Positions 11,565 to 23,719 are shown, numbered from the stretch's first letter. The stretch is DNA of 64,000 bases from Brachyhypopomus gauderio (GCF_052324685.1 NC_135212.1:48392809-48456808); one strand, 5' to 3'. Notes: generated by a model from the sequence alone, not told the origin. Translations and numbers: made by a program.

Positions 11565-11570
11565 AATAAA
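11565..11570 (+). terminator. Polyadenylation signal of zp3 copy 2
   Basis: AATAAA lies 20 bases after the stop codon at 11544, in the same position as in copy 1. Confidence 0.75.
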
Positions 11571-12159
11571 CCAGTACTGTGACTACACAAGCTGTCCTGT
11601 CTTGCTTTGCAGTTGGGTTGAGCCTAGGCTAGGTCTACTTCAGCTGTGATGTAAACCATGGTCTTGACCTTTTTAGCTTGATAACCAATTCTGAGCTAGA
11701 TTTAGATGTGTAAACGTTGTCTGCATATGGCTGCCTCTCAAAGACAAGGTGAAATTGTTGCACTTGCTCTCCTGCATGCAAGCTTTGATGGCAAAAGTCA
11801 AAGTGAGTAACAAGGTTGGTGGAAGCTGGGGGATGAAAAGGACCATTTCCTCATCTTGCAGATTTCATGAAGTTCAGATAGTGAAGTATGGCTCCAGAAA
11901 ATGTCATTTGTTTTGAACCTTGAAGAATCTGTGAAATTGGAATGCATGTATACCTTATTTTTTAGTGGGACTATGATTGGTTTGTGCTGTTTACACAAAG
12001 CTTCCGTCTAGAAAGATTGGTCGGATCAATATCAAACATTGCTGTGCTGGAAAGTAATTGGTGCCGTCTAAGCTTTAGATTAAGCTACTCTGCACAAGGA
12101 TCTGGGTTGGAAGGAAGAGGCTGTAGTGTATCTACATGGGTACGGTTTGTGTCTGCAGT

Positions 12160-12335
12160 CATGGCCTAGCGGTTAGGGAACTGGTCTTGTGACCGGAGGG
12201 TCGCAGGTTCGATTCCCAGACCTGAGGCCATGACTGAGGTGCCCCTGAGCAAGGCCCTAACCCTCAATTGCTCACTTGTATAAAAATGTAAGTCGCTCTG
12301 GATAAGGGCGTCTGCCAAATGCCGTAAATGTAAAT
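12160..12335 (+). mobile_element. tRNA-derived SINE with L2-type tail, unit 2
   Basis: Same insertion as at 5865-6040, duplicated with the unit. High identity between units ends about 40 bases beyond it. Confidence 0.85.
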
Positions 12336-12380
12336 GCAGTGGTTGACCATCAAAGCTGACAAAATACTAATGACCTGATT

Positions 12381-12975
12381 AACCAGTGATTTCACACAAA
12401 TGGAAATCCATGCACTTTTAATAGAGGGGGAACAATATGGAAAATGCTAATTATCAGACAAGTGTTCAGGCCTCATTCCTCTGCCATGATTCTCTTCAAC
12501 AGGCAGGAGACACAGGAATTGGACAAACTGGAGACAAAATGCATGAGGAGAAAGAGATGGAAATAATGTTTATGGGTAGGGTCCACAATCTAGGATGTCC
12601 AGACTATGCAAATTGAGTCCTGTGCACCTAGTCAGCACTTATGGTACAGGCCTCTTGACAATTTATTTTGCAAAGTTTGGAAGTCCCAATTAGTCAGGGG
12701 GGGCTGTAATGAGCTAATGGGGCTCCCAGTCTTTGAATGATCTGCTGTTAAATGCATTGAAGCACATTATGTTGGACTTCTCTGGGCCTATCAAAAGAGA
12801 AATACTAATTGAGATGGGCTAACTTGTGCACTTGGTGCATTTTAGAGTCTTGACATTTTGGGTTTCAACATCTACAAAGCTCTGCAGTTTATTAAACATT
12901 TTATTTTCATCTCAAGTACATCTTTTTCATTGAATCTACAATATCTGTTACTCTACACAGTAAAATTTATGTAGG
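12381..12975. repeat. Third, older and truncated unit of the zp3 array
   Basis: 12381-12540 is a diverged version of the end of unit 1 (about 6085-6265). It runs straight into a diverged version of the start of the unit (the CCAGACTATGCAAATTGAG stretch onward). Homology fades near 12975 after the ACACAGTAAAAT motif. Many substitutions and small indels show it is much older than the unit 1/unit 2 split. It lacks the MITE found in both other units and so provides the empty site. No zp3 exons remain. Confidence 0.85.
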
Positions 12976-13820
12976 GACTTGGATATTTCCGCATGACAAC
13001 GATTGAGCCGTGGCCATTTTTCTCCGGTCGCGCTGTCTAAGCGAAATTTGTCCTCGCAAGCGCATGGTAAAAACACTGTTCATCGGTTTGTAGGAGGTTC
13101 TTCCCAGAGTTTTTGTAATATGACATAACAATGTTCGCTTTCTCTCATCCCGTTAGAAGAATTCGCATTTTGCGCTCCTGTTTCTTTTTGAGCCTGGTTG
13201 AATTTTAACTTCGCATTTGGACCGTTCAAAAACATTGTGGGACTGTTCAAAAGATATTAATAGATACGTGGACAGTTACATTATATTCTTGTTTATTGTT
13301 TCCTTAAGTTTTATCCCAGTCTGTACAGTTTAAGGTAGTTTTTTAAGGCTCCCAAGACAACGTGTTGGTCCGATGAACCATGATAACAGCGGGCACGGAC
13401 TAGCCACATGCTAAAACTAGCCAGGGTTCCCAGGTCCTGCAAAAATATCCCGCACAAAGTCTGTGTAAAACCCGCCCTTCAGCAGCCTAAACTAGCCCAA
13501 AGCCCAAAGTTATTGACGGGGAGGGGGGTGGCGAGTGTTTAAAATGGAGACAAATTAAGTATTATATCGCGATCGATTCTTTGTGTTGACTTGTAACTCC
13601 CGCGGTGGCCCAACTCAAAAGTAGCCCCAAAAACCGTATGGAAGTTTTTCTGTCTCAATATTAAAATTAAAATGTAATGCGCATTTGCATTTACATGTTA
13701 TACTCATACAAGCAACTTTGAGCTCAAAATTCAAATTCAAATGCAATAACTCCATTTACATTTGCTGGATGGACATCCATTCACATTTCATTTACACATA
13801 CATTTTGATGCTTTATATGT
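12976..13820. other. Intergenic DNA, no gene recognised
   Basis: No coding region found. 13500-13590 shares a run including TATTATATCGCGATCGAT with the interior of the hAT element at about 14300, so part of this stretch may be an old element fragment. The remainder is unclassified AT-rich sequence. Confidence 0.4.
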
Positions 13821-13828
13821 GTCTTTAT

Positions 13829-14813
13829 CAGTGATGCCGGTAACGCGTTACTTAGTAACGCGTTACTGTAGTCGGACTACTTTTTTCAGTAACGAGTAGT
13901 CGAACGCAACTACTATTTAAAAACTAGTAGTCAGATTAAAGTTACTTATCTAAAACATCGTGCGTTACTATTTCTGCATTTCGGGGGAATGTAGGTTATA
14001 TTTATTCATTCTTATTTTTTGGCTACACGTTTCTTACGCGGTTACGTCATCTCTGCTCTGCGGCGCCAAAGTCAGATGGAAGGAGAGGTTCGCCTTTAGC
14101 AGCTGGAAATACAGGCATTATTTTGATTTTATTTCGGCTAAGGAAGACAACATTAAGGTCCGTTGTACACTCTGTCCTGGCGACAGAGTGCTGTCTACTT
14201 TCAAAAACACAACGTCAAACCTGAAAAAAAAAAAAAACCGGGGCTTGGCGGCGAACGTAAATTGTTACCGGGCGGGGTGTAAAATTGACTAAATTCAGTA
14301 TTATATCGCGATCGATCGATCGCCGGTGGTTGGCGCCAGATCGAACTAGTAACTCATTGAATCATAGATGTGGATCAGAGGTAAATAAACTGGATTTTTT
14401 TTTCGGCGTGAGATATCGGAAGTGTGGCGTAAGCGTGTGAAGACAGTCAAATGCGTGTGTCTCAATGCATGACAGTTGGCAACCCTGTAAGTGGGCGGAG
14501 TTGAACAGAAAGACTGTCTTATTTATTTATTTAAAAAACATGTAAGCCTATTTCAAGAAAAAGTTTACAAATGCCAGTGTCATTTTTGATGTTCCGGTTA
14601 AAATACATGTCAATAAAGTGAGTATTGGCAGAACTGGTAGTCATTTTCATGTTATAGGGGCGGGGGATCAGCCTCTGCTGAAAGTAACTAAAAGTAATCT
14701 AACTTAGTTACTTTTAAAAGCAAGTAGTCAGTAACTTAACTGAGTTACTTTTTAAAGAAGTAGTCAGTAGTCAGTAGTCGGATTACTGTTTCAAAGTAAC
14801 TATGGCAACACTG
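13829..14813 (+). mobile_element. Internally deleted hAT transposon
   Basis: The ends are CAGTGATGCCGGTAAC and the inverse of CAGTGTTGCCATAGTTAC. A perfect 8-base target duplication GTCTTTAT lies at 13821-13828 and 14814-14821, as expected for hAT. Subterminal regions are full of GTAGTC-like repeats. It keeps a fragment of a BED-finger transposase N-terminus but no catalytic region, so it is non-autonomous. Confidence 0.9.
13960..14292 (+). pseudogene. BED zinc-finger fragment of an hAT transposase
   Basis: The open frame reads through SSWKYRHYFDF, then RCTLCPGDRV and TTSNLKK, the typical start of a BED finger (aromatic residues, Cys-X2-Cys). The His pair that should follow is lost: a run of A residues near 14224-14236 shifts or breaks the frame. 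The rest of the transposase is absent. Only the BED part is supported; the first residues of the frame are probably not coding. Confidence 0.65.
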
Positions 14814-14829
14814 GTCTTTATTGAAATGA

Positions 14830-15270
14830 AAATGTATTTCGCGATTTGAATTAACAAGTTCATGTGATCATGCAAAGGTTGTATCAAAATTATAATTAAA
14901 ATGCTATTCGCTTAATATGCTTTGCATTTCGTGATAACACATTTGAAACGTAATTTTCAACCTCACCACCATGCTAAAAAGATGTCAATATTCAAACATT
15001 AATGGAGAAATAGCACCACCCCTGTTTGCAATAACATTACGATACCAACAGCGCTCAAACTGTCAAAATGCATCTTGAAAATGCAATCCGAGCAGATTGC
15101 ATTTTCATTTCCATGGTCTTCCACTATAGTCAAATTATAGTCAAATTAGATCCCATCAGCCTTCCAATCAGATTCCACCTCCCTCCACTTTATTCAGCCA
15201 ATCGGGTTCCCCTTTTCACCTCAGGAAGCCAATCAGGACGGGACTAAAGCACGCTCAGCACAGAGCCATA
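14830..15270. other. Intergenic DNA, no gene recognised
   Basis: AT-rich non-coding sequence between the hAT element and the Harbinger element. Short imperfect repeats (TATAGTCAAATT twice near 15126-15148) are present. Nothing else stands out. Confidence 0.4.
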
Positions 15271-15531
15271 TATGGCGCATTTCCACTAGGGCCTGCTTGG
15301 CGCGGTACGGTTCGATACGGGTCGATTCACAACGGAACGGTACGGTCGCGTTGTGTTTCCATTACAATGGTGAACCACCCCAATGTGGGTGGAGTCGCTG
15401 TTGGCGCGCGGGTTGTAGTGTCGTGACATCATTTGTATGCGACCACAACACCGGTCGATGCCCCTTAACACATACCATTATTGTATCTTATTTATCTTTA
15501 TCTTCATTATTGTATGTGGTTGCTCTAATTA

Positions 15532-17016
15532 CAGAGTTGTATAGTAACGAAGTAGAACTACTTCGCTACTGTACTTAAGTACTAAAATGCTGTATCTGTA
15601 CTTTACTGGAGTATTATTTTTTTCTCCTACTTCCACTTTTACATCACTACATATTTTCCATCAGTTTAATACTTTTACTCCGATACATTTTTTACGTTAC
15701 AATTATAAACATGTTAGCTGGCGCTGTCACCGGGTCAAGCGATCAGGCTGTCTTATGAGAAAACTGCGCATGCTCCGGTCGCGTCTCGATTACTCTGCTG
15801 CTGCCTTCGCTGAACACTTGAGCTTCGTAATCTAGGTTCACGTGACACGTCGTGACTGCCGCAAGGGTCCGCGCGGCAAAAATGATGCAATCGCGGTGGC
15901 TCTGCCCATGCGCGTTGGCCACGCGAGCGGTCGCATCGGGAGGTCGTGCACCTCTCGATTTTTGTGCGTGCGAAATTACAAGGTGGAATTCATGCACTTG
16001 TACGGCACTTTGAAGGTCCATTTTCAGTATTTTTCATCACCTTCAGCTTAGTTTACATATTTATACAAATACACATATACTCGAAATTATTCCAAATAAT
16101 TCGCTTTTTATCTCATTAAAAGAGATGGTACTGTGTTTGGTAACAGCAGAAGAGCAGCATAAGTGCTGCATAATAAGCTTGTTGGCGTTTTAATGTACAT
16201 ATATTGGCACTTTCCACACCTTTAACACGAGTGATTGTGGTGGTGAGGGTGAGGAAGGAGACCACCCCACATCAATGTAAGTTATAAATATAACGCACAG
16301 AAGACACAGTTAGGTTAGATATCTTAGCTAACTAACCTAATTATGTCCATGACGTGCTGCAGTATTCACTTAACATTATCTGGCAATCATAAAGACGATG
16401 TCACGCTGAGTTGTGTTTTTAGGAACAGTAAGCCGTGTGTCTCTTCATGCTGACTAATTATGTGCCCATTTTTATAGTGTAGTGTTTTTATAGGGTAAGG
16501 GCATTTATTGAGGGTAAACACAGGGCAGTAGGCTCACCCTTAGAACCCGATGGACGGATTTTACGTCCAAAATACACCTCGTTTTCTCAGCTAAATGAAG
16601 GTGAATTTGTACTTCTGCGTCAAACGACGTAGCGGGACATAGGTTATCTGTTTTTTGTGTACAAAGTGTTAAGCCCAGTTTTTTAAGTTGCTAGTTTATA
16701 CATACAGACCACTTGTATTTGTCTTTGACATCTTTGATTTGTAAGTGATATATAAAAATAATTGATAATCAAACTTTGACGGCTTTCTTTAATTAATTCA
16801 AAACACAATACTTGTACTTTTTACTTTCAGTACTTGAGTAATAAATTTCAGAATAAACTACTTGCAATACTTAAGTACAAATAATGCTGAATACTTCTGT
16901 ACTTCTACTTAAGTAAAGTTTTTAAAGAACACTTCAACTTCTACTCAAGTAAAATTTTTGATAGAGTACTTGTACTTTTACTCAAGTATGGGTCTCTAAT
17001 ACTTTATACAACACTG
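15532..17016. mobile_element. hAT-type MITE nested in Harbinger A
   Basis: The ends are CAGAGTTGTATAGTA and the inverse of CAGTGTTGTATAAAG. A perfect 8-base target duplication TCTAATTA lies at 15524-15531 and 17017-17024. Element B carries the same spot with one TCTAATTA (around 39615-39625, reverse orientation), which proves the insertion. Subterminal ACTTAAGTA/TACTTGTA repeats are abundant. No intact protein was seen. A part of the interior (about 16300-16510) recurs inverted at 20725-20945. Confidence 0.9.
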
Positions 17017-17649
17017 TCTAATTATTGATAATAATTTGGTATTACTCAAACAGGCTGAACACACCCTGCATAAAAAGCATCATGAAATCAAACTTTATTA
17101 TGAAATATAGATATTTAAAGTACAACATATGTAAATAATATAGTTATAGTAAAAAAAAGTGCAAAAAGCAAATATATACGTATAGCTTTATATGAAATAA
17201 ATATTTATAGTACTACAAGCAACATTTTGTGTGCTTTTACTGGTGTCTGTCTCGCATGGTGTTCACAAGTTCGCCAAGCACCCCGAGGAAAGCCCGGTTG
17301 AAGGAAACATTTTCCGCCAACTCCGCTCGCCTCGTCAGTGGAAGGGGAATCTTGAACGTAAAAAATAACAAATATTAAACACAAGCATTCCCGTGAAAGC
17401 AACAACAATATAGCGTAACTGCACAAAATGTGTAGCACATCATCGCTGCTCATGCTGTGTTTATGGCTACAGCTAACTAGCAACTAGCAAGGCTAAGAGC
17501 TAGCTATTGTACAGTAGTGACTGTGGTTGTAACATTAACTACAAACACAGCTCTAAATTCCTGCGTTTACAATAGATGCGTTCATATTACGTTCATATTA
17601 CATCTTTTACGAGCCTAGTAGTAAAACTGTGAAATCACAATACACTCAC

Positions 17650-18038
17650 CATTCTCCGTGGCCTCCAGCACCGACATTGTCCAGCACGTTTTCTCTTCCG
17701 TTACTGGCTGGCCGGTGACCGTATATGGCATCCATTTGCTGGAACCATTTCCAGTCTTTGCGGTTTGCTCCGCTGCGTCCGTTATGGTCCTTCACCGCCC
17801 GGTAATCGCGTTAAGCTTTTTTAGCTTGGACCGACCGGCACTGCTGAATGGACCACTGGTAGCCATGAGTGGCCATTAGCGCGGAAACCTCACTAAAAAC
17901 CTTTACATTTCTAGTGGCCCCGTCCAGTTCGCCCTGGATTTTTTGATCGCTGATTATTAACAGAAAGGTTTGTACCTCGGCATTTGACCAGGGAACAGAC
18001 TTCGCTCCTTGGGTTTTAAAAATGGCTGAGGAGTCCAT
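17650..18038 (-). pseudogene. Myb/SANT-like DNA-binding ORF of Harbinger A, frameshifted
   Basis: From the ATG at 18038 the protein starts MDSSAIFKTQGAKSVPWSN, a Myb/SANT-like trihelix with conserved Trp. The frame stops at 17811 soon after QQCRS, and the expected continuation (KKLKSDYRAVKDH type) is in another frame. Element B carries the same break. In Harbinger elements this protein helps the nuclease bind DNA and enter the nucleus. It is not functional here unless the junction is a spliced intron. Confidence 0.65.
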
Positions 18039-18345
18039 AGCATAGCGGAGGAGTCGCTCTCCTGACGCAACCTGTGACGACACTCCCTGGCCAATCAGTG
18101 TCATGCTGTTCCTCCACGTCACAGAACTGTACCGCTTCGGAACGATTAGAACCTCGAGCGAGCAGGTACGAAAATAGTACCTGAAAGTACCGGCTAACCG
18201 GGACCTGGTACTAATGGAAACACTCACAAACCGTCGCGAATCGAACCGTACCGTGCCAAGCAGGCCCTAGTGGAAATGCGCCAATAGTTTCTGGCTCTGG
18301 TTCAGCAGTACAGGCGAGTTTTTGGTCTTGATTTATGATCCCTAA

Positions 18346-19498
18346 TGCCAGGTTCACACTGCACGACTTTTCAGTCGTCAGGTTTTTGTGCCATTCGCAC
18401 TACACTGGTTGTGCTGTAATCGCGAGTCTTTCAGTTGTTGTGGCTTTCACACTACATGACTGATCTGCGACACAGGCTCACGAATTAAACTGGGGAATCG
18501 CCGACTCATCTGGCTGCCGTCCAAAAACACGAGAACACGAAAACGAAACTCTCGTGAGAACCAGCAACACCACATAAAGAAAAAAACAATGTACATGTAC
18601 ACCACATTTTCGTTATTATATTTTTTTACCGTTTAAACACTCCATAGTCCCAAGTTGCCAGAATTATTTCATCTCTCCGTTGCAGTGAACATAGATATAA
18701 TCAATCGCACTATTTCTCCAGTGCTGTCACAATAACTTAAACACAGTGTTGTAGTAAAGTTGTAAGAAAGGTGATGATTGTGTGTTTGCTGGGTTACTGT
18801 TTTGAAAGCATTCTTGAAAGTTTTTTACATTCTTCAGAGATATCTTCAGCGGTGCCGCGGTACTCTCTCCGCGTTCACATTGGCTGTAGCTAGACGCTGC
18901 TGCCGACTCTCAGTCGCCGACTGGGCTAGATATTAAACATGCTAGATATCTGCCGGTCGTCTGCGATGAGTCGGCGACCACTCGGCGAGCGTCTTTCAAG
19001 CTGGGCGTACACTGTGCGATTTTTGGCCCATTTTCAGCCGATTTTTCACTCGTGCGACTATTTTTGCGATCGGGCCGAGTTTCGGCTCAATCGCGTGTCG
19101 TGCATTGTATAGTTTACACAGTTAAAGAGGAGCGATTCACACCTCACGACCAACTCCCGATCAGAAATCGCAGCGTCGCAAGAATATCAAACATGTTTGA
19201 AATTCAAATCGCTCCTCGTGAGATCGCATGAGAGCGTCGGGTCGTATAGTGTGAGTATATGAATCGTGAGCTGTGAACTTTTAATCCCTGCGATTTAGTC
19301 GTACAGTTTGAGCTGGAGCTGAGTACACGATTTAAAATATTGTACAGTGTACGCCCAGCTTCAGCAGTTCACACTACACGGCTGAGCGAGCGCCGAGTGA
19401 TGGCCGATTTGCCTCCAACCACAGTTTCTGTCGGCGATCTACAAAAAACAGTCGGCGACTGAAAAACCAGCCTAAAATCGTGTAGTGTGAACCGGGCA
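18346..19498. mobile_element. PIF/Harbinger-like MITE with a second MITE inside
   Basis: The ends are TGCCAGGTTCACACTGCACGA and the inverse of TGCCCGGTTCACACTACACG. TAA flanks both sides (18343-18345 and 19499-19501), a TWA-type duplication. There is no coding capacity. A 362-bp MITE is nested at 18999-19360. Confidence 0.8.
18999..19360. mobile_element. Nested AGCTGGGCG MITE
   Basis: The ends are AGCTGGGCGTACACTGTGCG and its inverse. TCA is on both sides, and the sequence across the empty site reads GTCTTTCAGCAGTTC. A related copy in opposite orientation lies at 44244-44543 with TAA duplications. No coding capacity. Confidence 0.8.
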
Positions 19499-19501
19499 TA
19501 A

Positions 19502-19745
19502 GGTGTAGTCTGAGACCTAGGCAAACTATAACGTAGAGGAAAAGACAGACCAAAGAATAAAAACGTAAACTGAACACTCGATTAAACAAACACAATCTAT
19601 GAACCCCAAAGGTATAGTCTGAGACTAGGGAAAGGCATGAAATGTAGACAACAGAAGCTTATACTAAGGACTTACCAAGGCATGAAAACATAAGGACCAC
19701 TCGACTCAAACAAGGACAATCTATGAACCCACAAGGTGTAGTATG
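19502..19745. repeat. Short imperfect tandem repeat, about 120-bp period
   Basis: AAGGTGTAGTCTGAGA-like motifs begin at about 19500, 19608 and 19734, and CAATCTATGAACCC occurs twice. The copies are imperfect. Probably decayed element sequence. Confidence 0.45.
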
Positions 19746-21397
19746 GAGTGAGATTACGGTCTTTAATATGAGAGCGCAAAGATAAGATTCAATCAAGCAA
19801 GTCAGACACACTGAGCACGCAAAATCAAGAAAACCGGGCGCTGTTAAGTGCGCTCACTTCCCTGTTTTCAGCGCGCGTTTCAGTTTTTTGCTCGCTTCTA
19901 AAATTTCTGCTGGCGTCATGATTACAAGTTACAGATCAAGGCTTGGTAGAGGATTACCTGCGGGTTCAGGTAATCATGCCGTGTCTGTGGCATTAACCAC
20001 ACTAAACAGGGACGCTGGGGGATTCTAGATAACATCACTTATCGAGGCATTACCGCTTTATAACTTTAAAAATACGACAGCACAAATGTTTATTTAAATA
20101 AACCAGCATTAACGAGCAGAAATGGTTTTCTGTTTCTGATCACACAAGACGCTTCACGGAGGTCGGCCGTTCTACCGCCGTAGTTTGAGGCACACTACTG
20201 GGGATTAGGAAGAAACCTCGGGGACTCAAAAGGGAACCCATCCTCCATTGGGCGGCCCGTTAGCACAAGTCCGTGGTGCGCAGAGTGGTTCTACAGACCT
20301 ACAGTATTAGTTAAGGTTCTTGTTCCCTGACCAAGTCACAATCCCTTCGGTGCAGATAGTGAGCCTGAGATAGGAGCTAGCATCCGCACGACCTATTGTG
20401 GCAATGGCACATCCAACCCCGGCATCAGTACATCCACCGGCAAGCCACACCATCTCCTAGGCCCCCCCATACTCAAATAGCGGCCCGCGGGCCGCTATCT
20501 ATTTCTGGCCCGCGAGCGGTTTTGAAAAGTGTTTTTTTTTAGGAATCTTTTTTTTTCCAATCGCGCTATCCGCTCTTATTTTGAAATCGCGCACCGCAAT
20601 CTCAAGACGATTATGGGGATTGCCTTTATGGCAACAACAAACAGGTAGCAGATGCCCAAATGCGTTTGCCATTCCCCCCCCCGACAGTTTACGTTTGACA
20701 CCCCCCACCCCACTGCCCTGTATTTACCCTCAATAAATGCCCTTACCCTATAAAACACTACTCTATAAAAATGGGCACATGATTAGTCAGCATGAAAAGA
20801 GACACGGCTTACTGTTGCTAAAAACACAAGTCAGCGTGATATCGCCTTTATGATTGCCAGCTAATGTTAAGTAAATACTGCAGCACATCATGAACATAAT
20901 TAGGTTAGTTAGCTAAGCTATCTAACCTAACTAGCTAGATTCCTAGCGTTGGAGTATACGGCCTCAACAACGTCAACAATTTTCGTTCACCCCCCACCCC
21001 CCCATCAACGATGTGGAACACACCTGCATCCCCAGTAATAGTATTATTTTTTCTTGTGAGAGGTATTAAGAAGCTCTTAAAAGTAATTGAATTTGAGATT
21101 TAAAAATGTGCAGATACCCTGTGTTTGATATATTTAACTACAACATTGAAATTTGTGTTAATTAAAGCTCTTTTAAACTTTAACTGATTTCAAAATTTTG
21201 CAAAATTAAAATTTGGTATTTAAGAGAGTGCATTTATCCACTTACCTTCAGTGCTTCTGTGCAGTTTTCTTGCAGTGCTCACATGCGAAATGTGGAGCCT
21301 GTGGTTTGTCTTGGTCCCCAACAGGCATGCTGAAGTGTGCTTTGTAGGCCTCTCACATCTTAGCAGATGATTGCACAGAGTAATTTTTCACTCTTGG
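19746..21397. other. Intergenic DNA with old element fragments
   Basis: No gene found. 20479-20498 is a perfect palindrome around GCGGCCCGCGGGCCGC, followed by more CGGCCCGCG-like sequence, a look typical of hAT (Charlie-type) element ends. 20725-20945 matches, in inverted orientation, the interior of the hAT MITE at 16300-16510. 20990-21005 is a C-rich run. The remainder is unassigned. Confidence 0.45.
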
Positions 21398-22315
21398 GTC
21401 ATTCCAGGATTTTGGTACATTTCAAGGGTGGTCACTTCTGAAAATTTGATCTTCAATTTGATCATTTTTAGTCACATATTTATGAGCTACAGGTTATAGA
21501 CTATCAAAAAGTTTGATTCGTCAATCTCAGATATGGAAGCAGTTTTTTTATTTATTAGATGTAGTTGGTATGCAGTAACAGGGTTGCGACTAACAGGGTT
21601 GCAAATTTAGTCTAAGTTGTGGTCTACCCCAGGAACAGATGCTCACTGTAAAATTTAGCTATGTATACAAGATCAAGGACAAACGTGGTTATATAAGTAT
21701 ATAAAGTAAATTTTGACTCTACTCAATATTAGTCTTACAATATGAGGAACAGGGTTGCATTAACTGTGTGACACACACAACTTGGACAAACATATTTGGA
21801 AAAAAACCATGAAAATTGTTAGAGCACTTACCATTTTTCTTGCCATGTGGGCAGGAAATGTCCTTGTGATGCAAATTCCTTTGTGCCAGGAAACAAATAT
21901 TTTTAACCCTTTCTCTGCCAGATAAAATTCCTTATGGTAACAGGGCTGCACGCATGTTGTGGGACAGAACTTAATAGTGTAAAAACTGTGACATGCAATA
22001 CAATGTAGACCAAAGAAGTTGTTTTCATAAGTAAAGGAAATGCATTTCAACAATATACAAGAGGAAGTAATTTATTTAGAGCTTATTTTAATTGTTAAAT
22101 TTGGCAAAGGAATTGGTCACCCAATGTGTGGAACAAGAGAAAACAGCCATTTTTTGAGGTGGTCCATTTTTTCACAGCTTATTTTTCCACCAAATTTTAC
22201 AGTTTGTCTTATAACAAGTACATTGTTTAAAAAAAATAGTCATTTTGATATTTTGGATATGTACATTTGAAATTTAAGTGGTGGGACAGGAAATGTACCA
22301 AAATCCTGGAATGAC
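21398..22315. mobile_element. TIR element of unknown superfamily, 918 bp
   Basis: The ends are GTCATTCCAGGATTTTGGTA and its exact inverse, giving a terminal inverted repeat of at least 25 bases. The interior carries several AACAGGGTTGC motifs. No clear target duplication or transposase was seen, so I do not assign a superfamily. Open frames inside are short and unsupported. Confidence 0.75.
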
Positions 22316-23130
22316 ACTCCTTTATATATTGGCCAAATACGTAGCAAAATGCATCTGCTGGATGTATGCAACTTCTTGATGCCATCTAAATTGACTGAGT
22401 TACTGTGTACTGTAAGGAAAAAGGACGTCTCTCCAAACTTGATTAAAATGGATACTCTTCATTCCAGGCTGTATCAAAGTACAAGAGTGCACTGAGGATT
22501 CCTCAGAGCAACATTGATCACCTGTTAGCAGAGTAACACACAATACATTTGAATATAATGGTCCTTCCTAAGCTCCTCCTGTAATGGGTGTGGGGTGAAG
22601 TGTGAATACTGTTGTTATCAGAATCTGAACAGATGTTGAATTCGCACCTGTCTGTCAAGGTCAATTCCCCTTTGTCTGTGATGGCTGTTGCCCACTTACT
22701 ATGCAGTCCCAATCAAGAAGATCCTGTCCCTCTGTCTCTCAGGAAGGGCTATGTGCAATTCTGTACAGTCCCAGAAAGTTCTAGATGATTCTGGATAGTA
22801 CTAGACACTATCTCATAATTCTCACAATTCCAAAAGCTTATTGAAGTCTCTTAAAATATCGCAAATATCCTTAAAAATAGATACAATTTTGAATCTCAGT
22901 GTGCTGGCCACAAAAGCAGTGTTTACAGGGAATAATAACTTTTTTTCTATTAATTTAAGGTACAAACATTTAGGAAAACTCACTTAACAACTGGAAATAT
23001 TTTTTAATGTTACATTGAGTAATCTATAAATGTATGCAGCTACATTTGCCTGAATAATAGTTATCCATTCCATGAGATTTACAAAGTCTCTCATTTTTTG
23101 GTTTTGTTCTGCTGCTTCATCTGTTTGTAT
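22316..23130. other. Intergenic DNA, no gene recognised
   Basis: Ordinary AT-rich DNA between the TIR element and the BEL element. Small frames on both strands show no domain. Nothing further to report. Confidence 0.4.
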
Positions 23131-23135
23131 GTATG

Positions 23136-23545
23136 TGTAGTGGCTAAATGTTTGTTCGTAAATTGCTGACAGTTTCTTTCTTTTCATTCATACATATAAC
23201 CACTCAGTCAGACGGAATGAACGAGTCTACGCGTGTTAAAAGTTTGAACGACGGTAGAAAACAGTGAGCTCGCCCCGTCTTTACTGAAGATCAAATCATA
23301 ACAAAAACAACCGTTTACATTCGATAGATGCGCGGGCTCTCGAAACGTCATTGCTCAGCATCAGTTCCTATTCATTCTAGAAAATTCTACACATTCGAAT
23401 AAATGCAGATTAAACTAAATATAAATGATAAACACTAATATAATTATACTGCAATCATAAATATTCTAAACTATACAAATACTAAATACATCCCAGGAAT
23501 ACTTAAATATGAGCAAAAATTATTAAATATAAAATGGCACCAATA
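23136..23545 (-). repeat. BEL 3' LTR
   Basis: Matches 40102-40511 with about eight substitutions. It is preceded on the minus strand by a purine-rich tract (AGGGGCCGGAAA), a likely polypurine primer. The outer boundary is set by the GTATG target duplication. Confidence 0.88.
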
Positions 23546-23719
23546 TTTCCGGCCCCTAATTGCTCATCATGGGGATGACAATTACACTAAACAAACTTAA
23601 ACAAACTGAAGAGCTATTTTCTATACTCTAATCCCCATTACATACTTGTATTAAGGTCTAAACATGAACTAACTTAAATCACACTATTCAGCAAATAATT
23701 AACTGAATGAAAATGTCTT

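Larger units (their letters stand above)
6267..12380. repeat. Tandem unit 2 of the zp3 array
   Basis: This is the second copy of the roughly 6.3-kb unit, with the same order of parts as unit 1. It differs from unit 1 by a longer MITE, a shorter TGGTG run in zp3 exon 1 and scattered single-base changes. High identity to unit 1 stops near 12380, about 40 bases after the plus-strand SINE. Beyond that point the match to the end of unit 1 is clearly weaker. Confidence 0.95.
15273..18283. mobile_element. Non-autonomous PIF/Harbinger element A with Myb/SANT ORF remnant
   Basis: The ends are TGGCGCATTTCCACTAGG and its inverse, followed inward by long inverted stretches (GGGCCTGCTTGGCGC). A 3-base flank ATA is present on both sides. 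A second member lies in opposite orientation at 29987-39866, with flanking TTA. The interior carries a minus-strand Myb/SANT-like frame, the second protein of Harbinger elements, but no DDE nuclease. A 1485-bp hAT MITE is nested at 15532-17016. The insertion-free site for that MITE is seen in element B. Confidence 0.85.

Noticed and set aside
15286..15578. Open frames at the ends of the Harbinger elements (also 39713-39977)
   Set aside because: They lie in the terminal inverted repeats, differ between the two copies and show no domain.
22984..23187. Minus-strand frame across the BEL 3' LTR edge
   Set aside because: It spans the LTR boundary and has no recognisable domain, so it is a chance frame.
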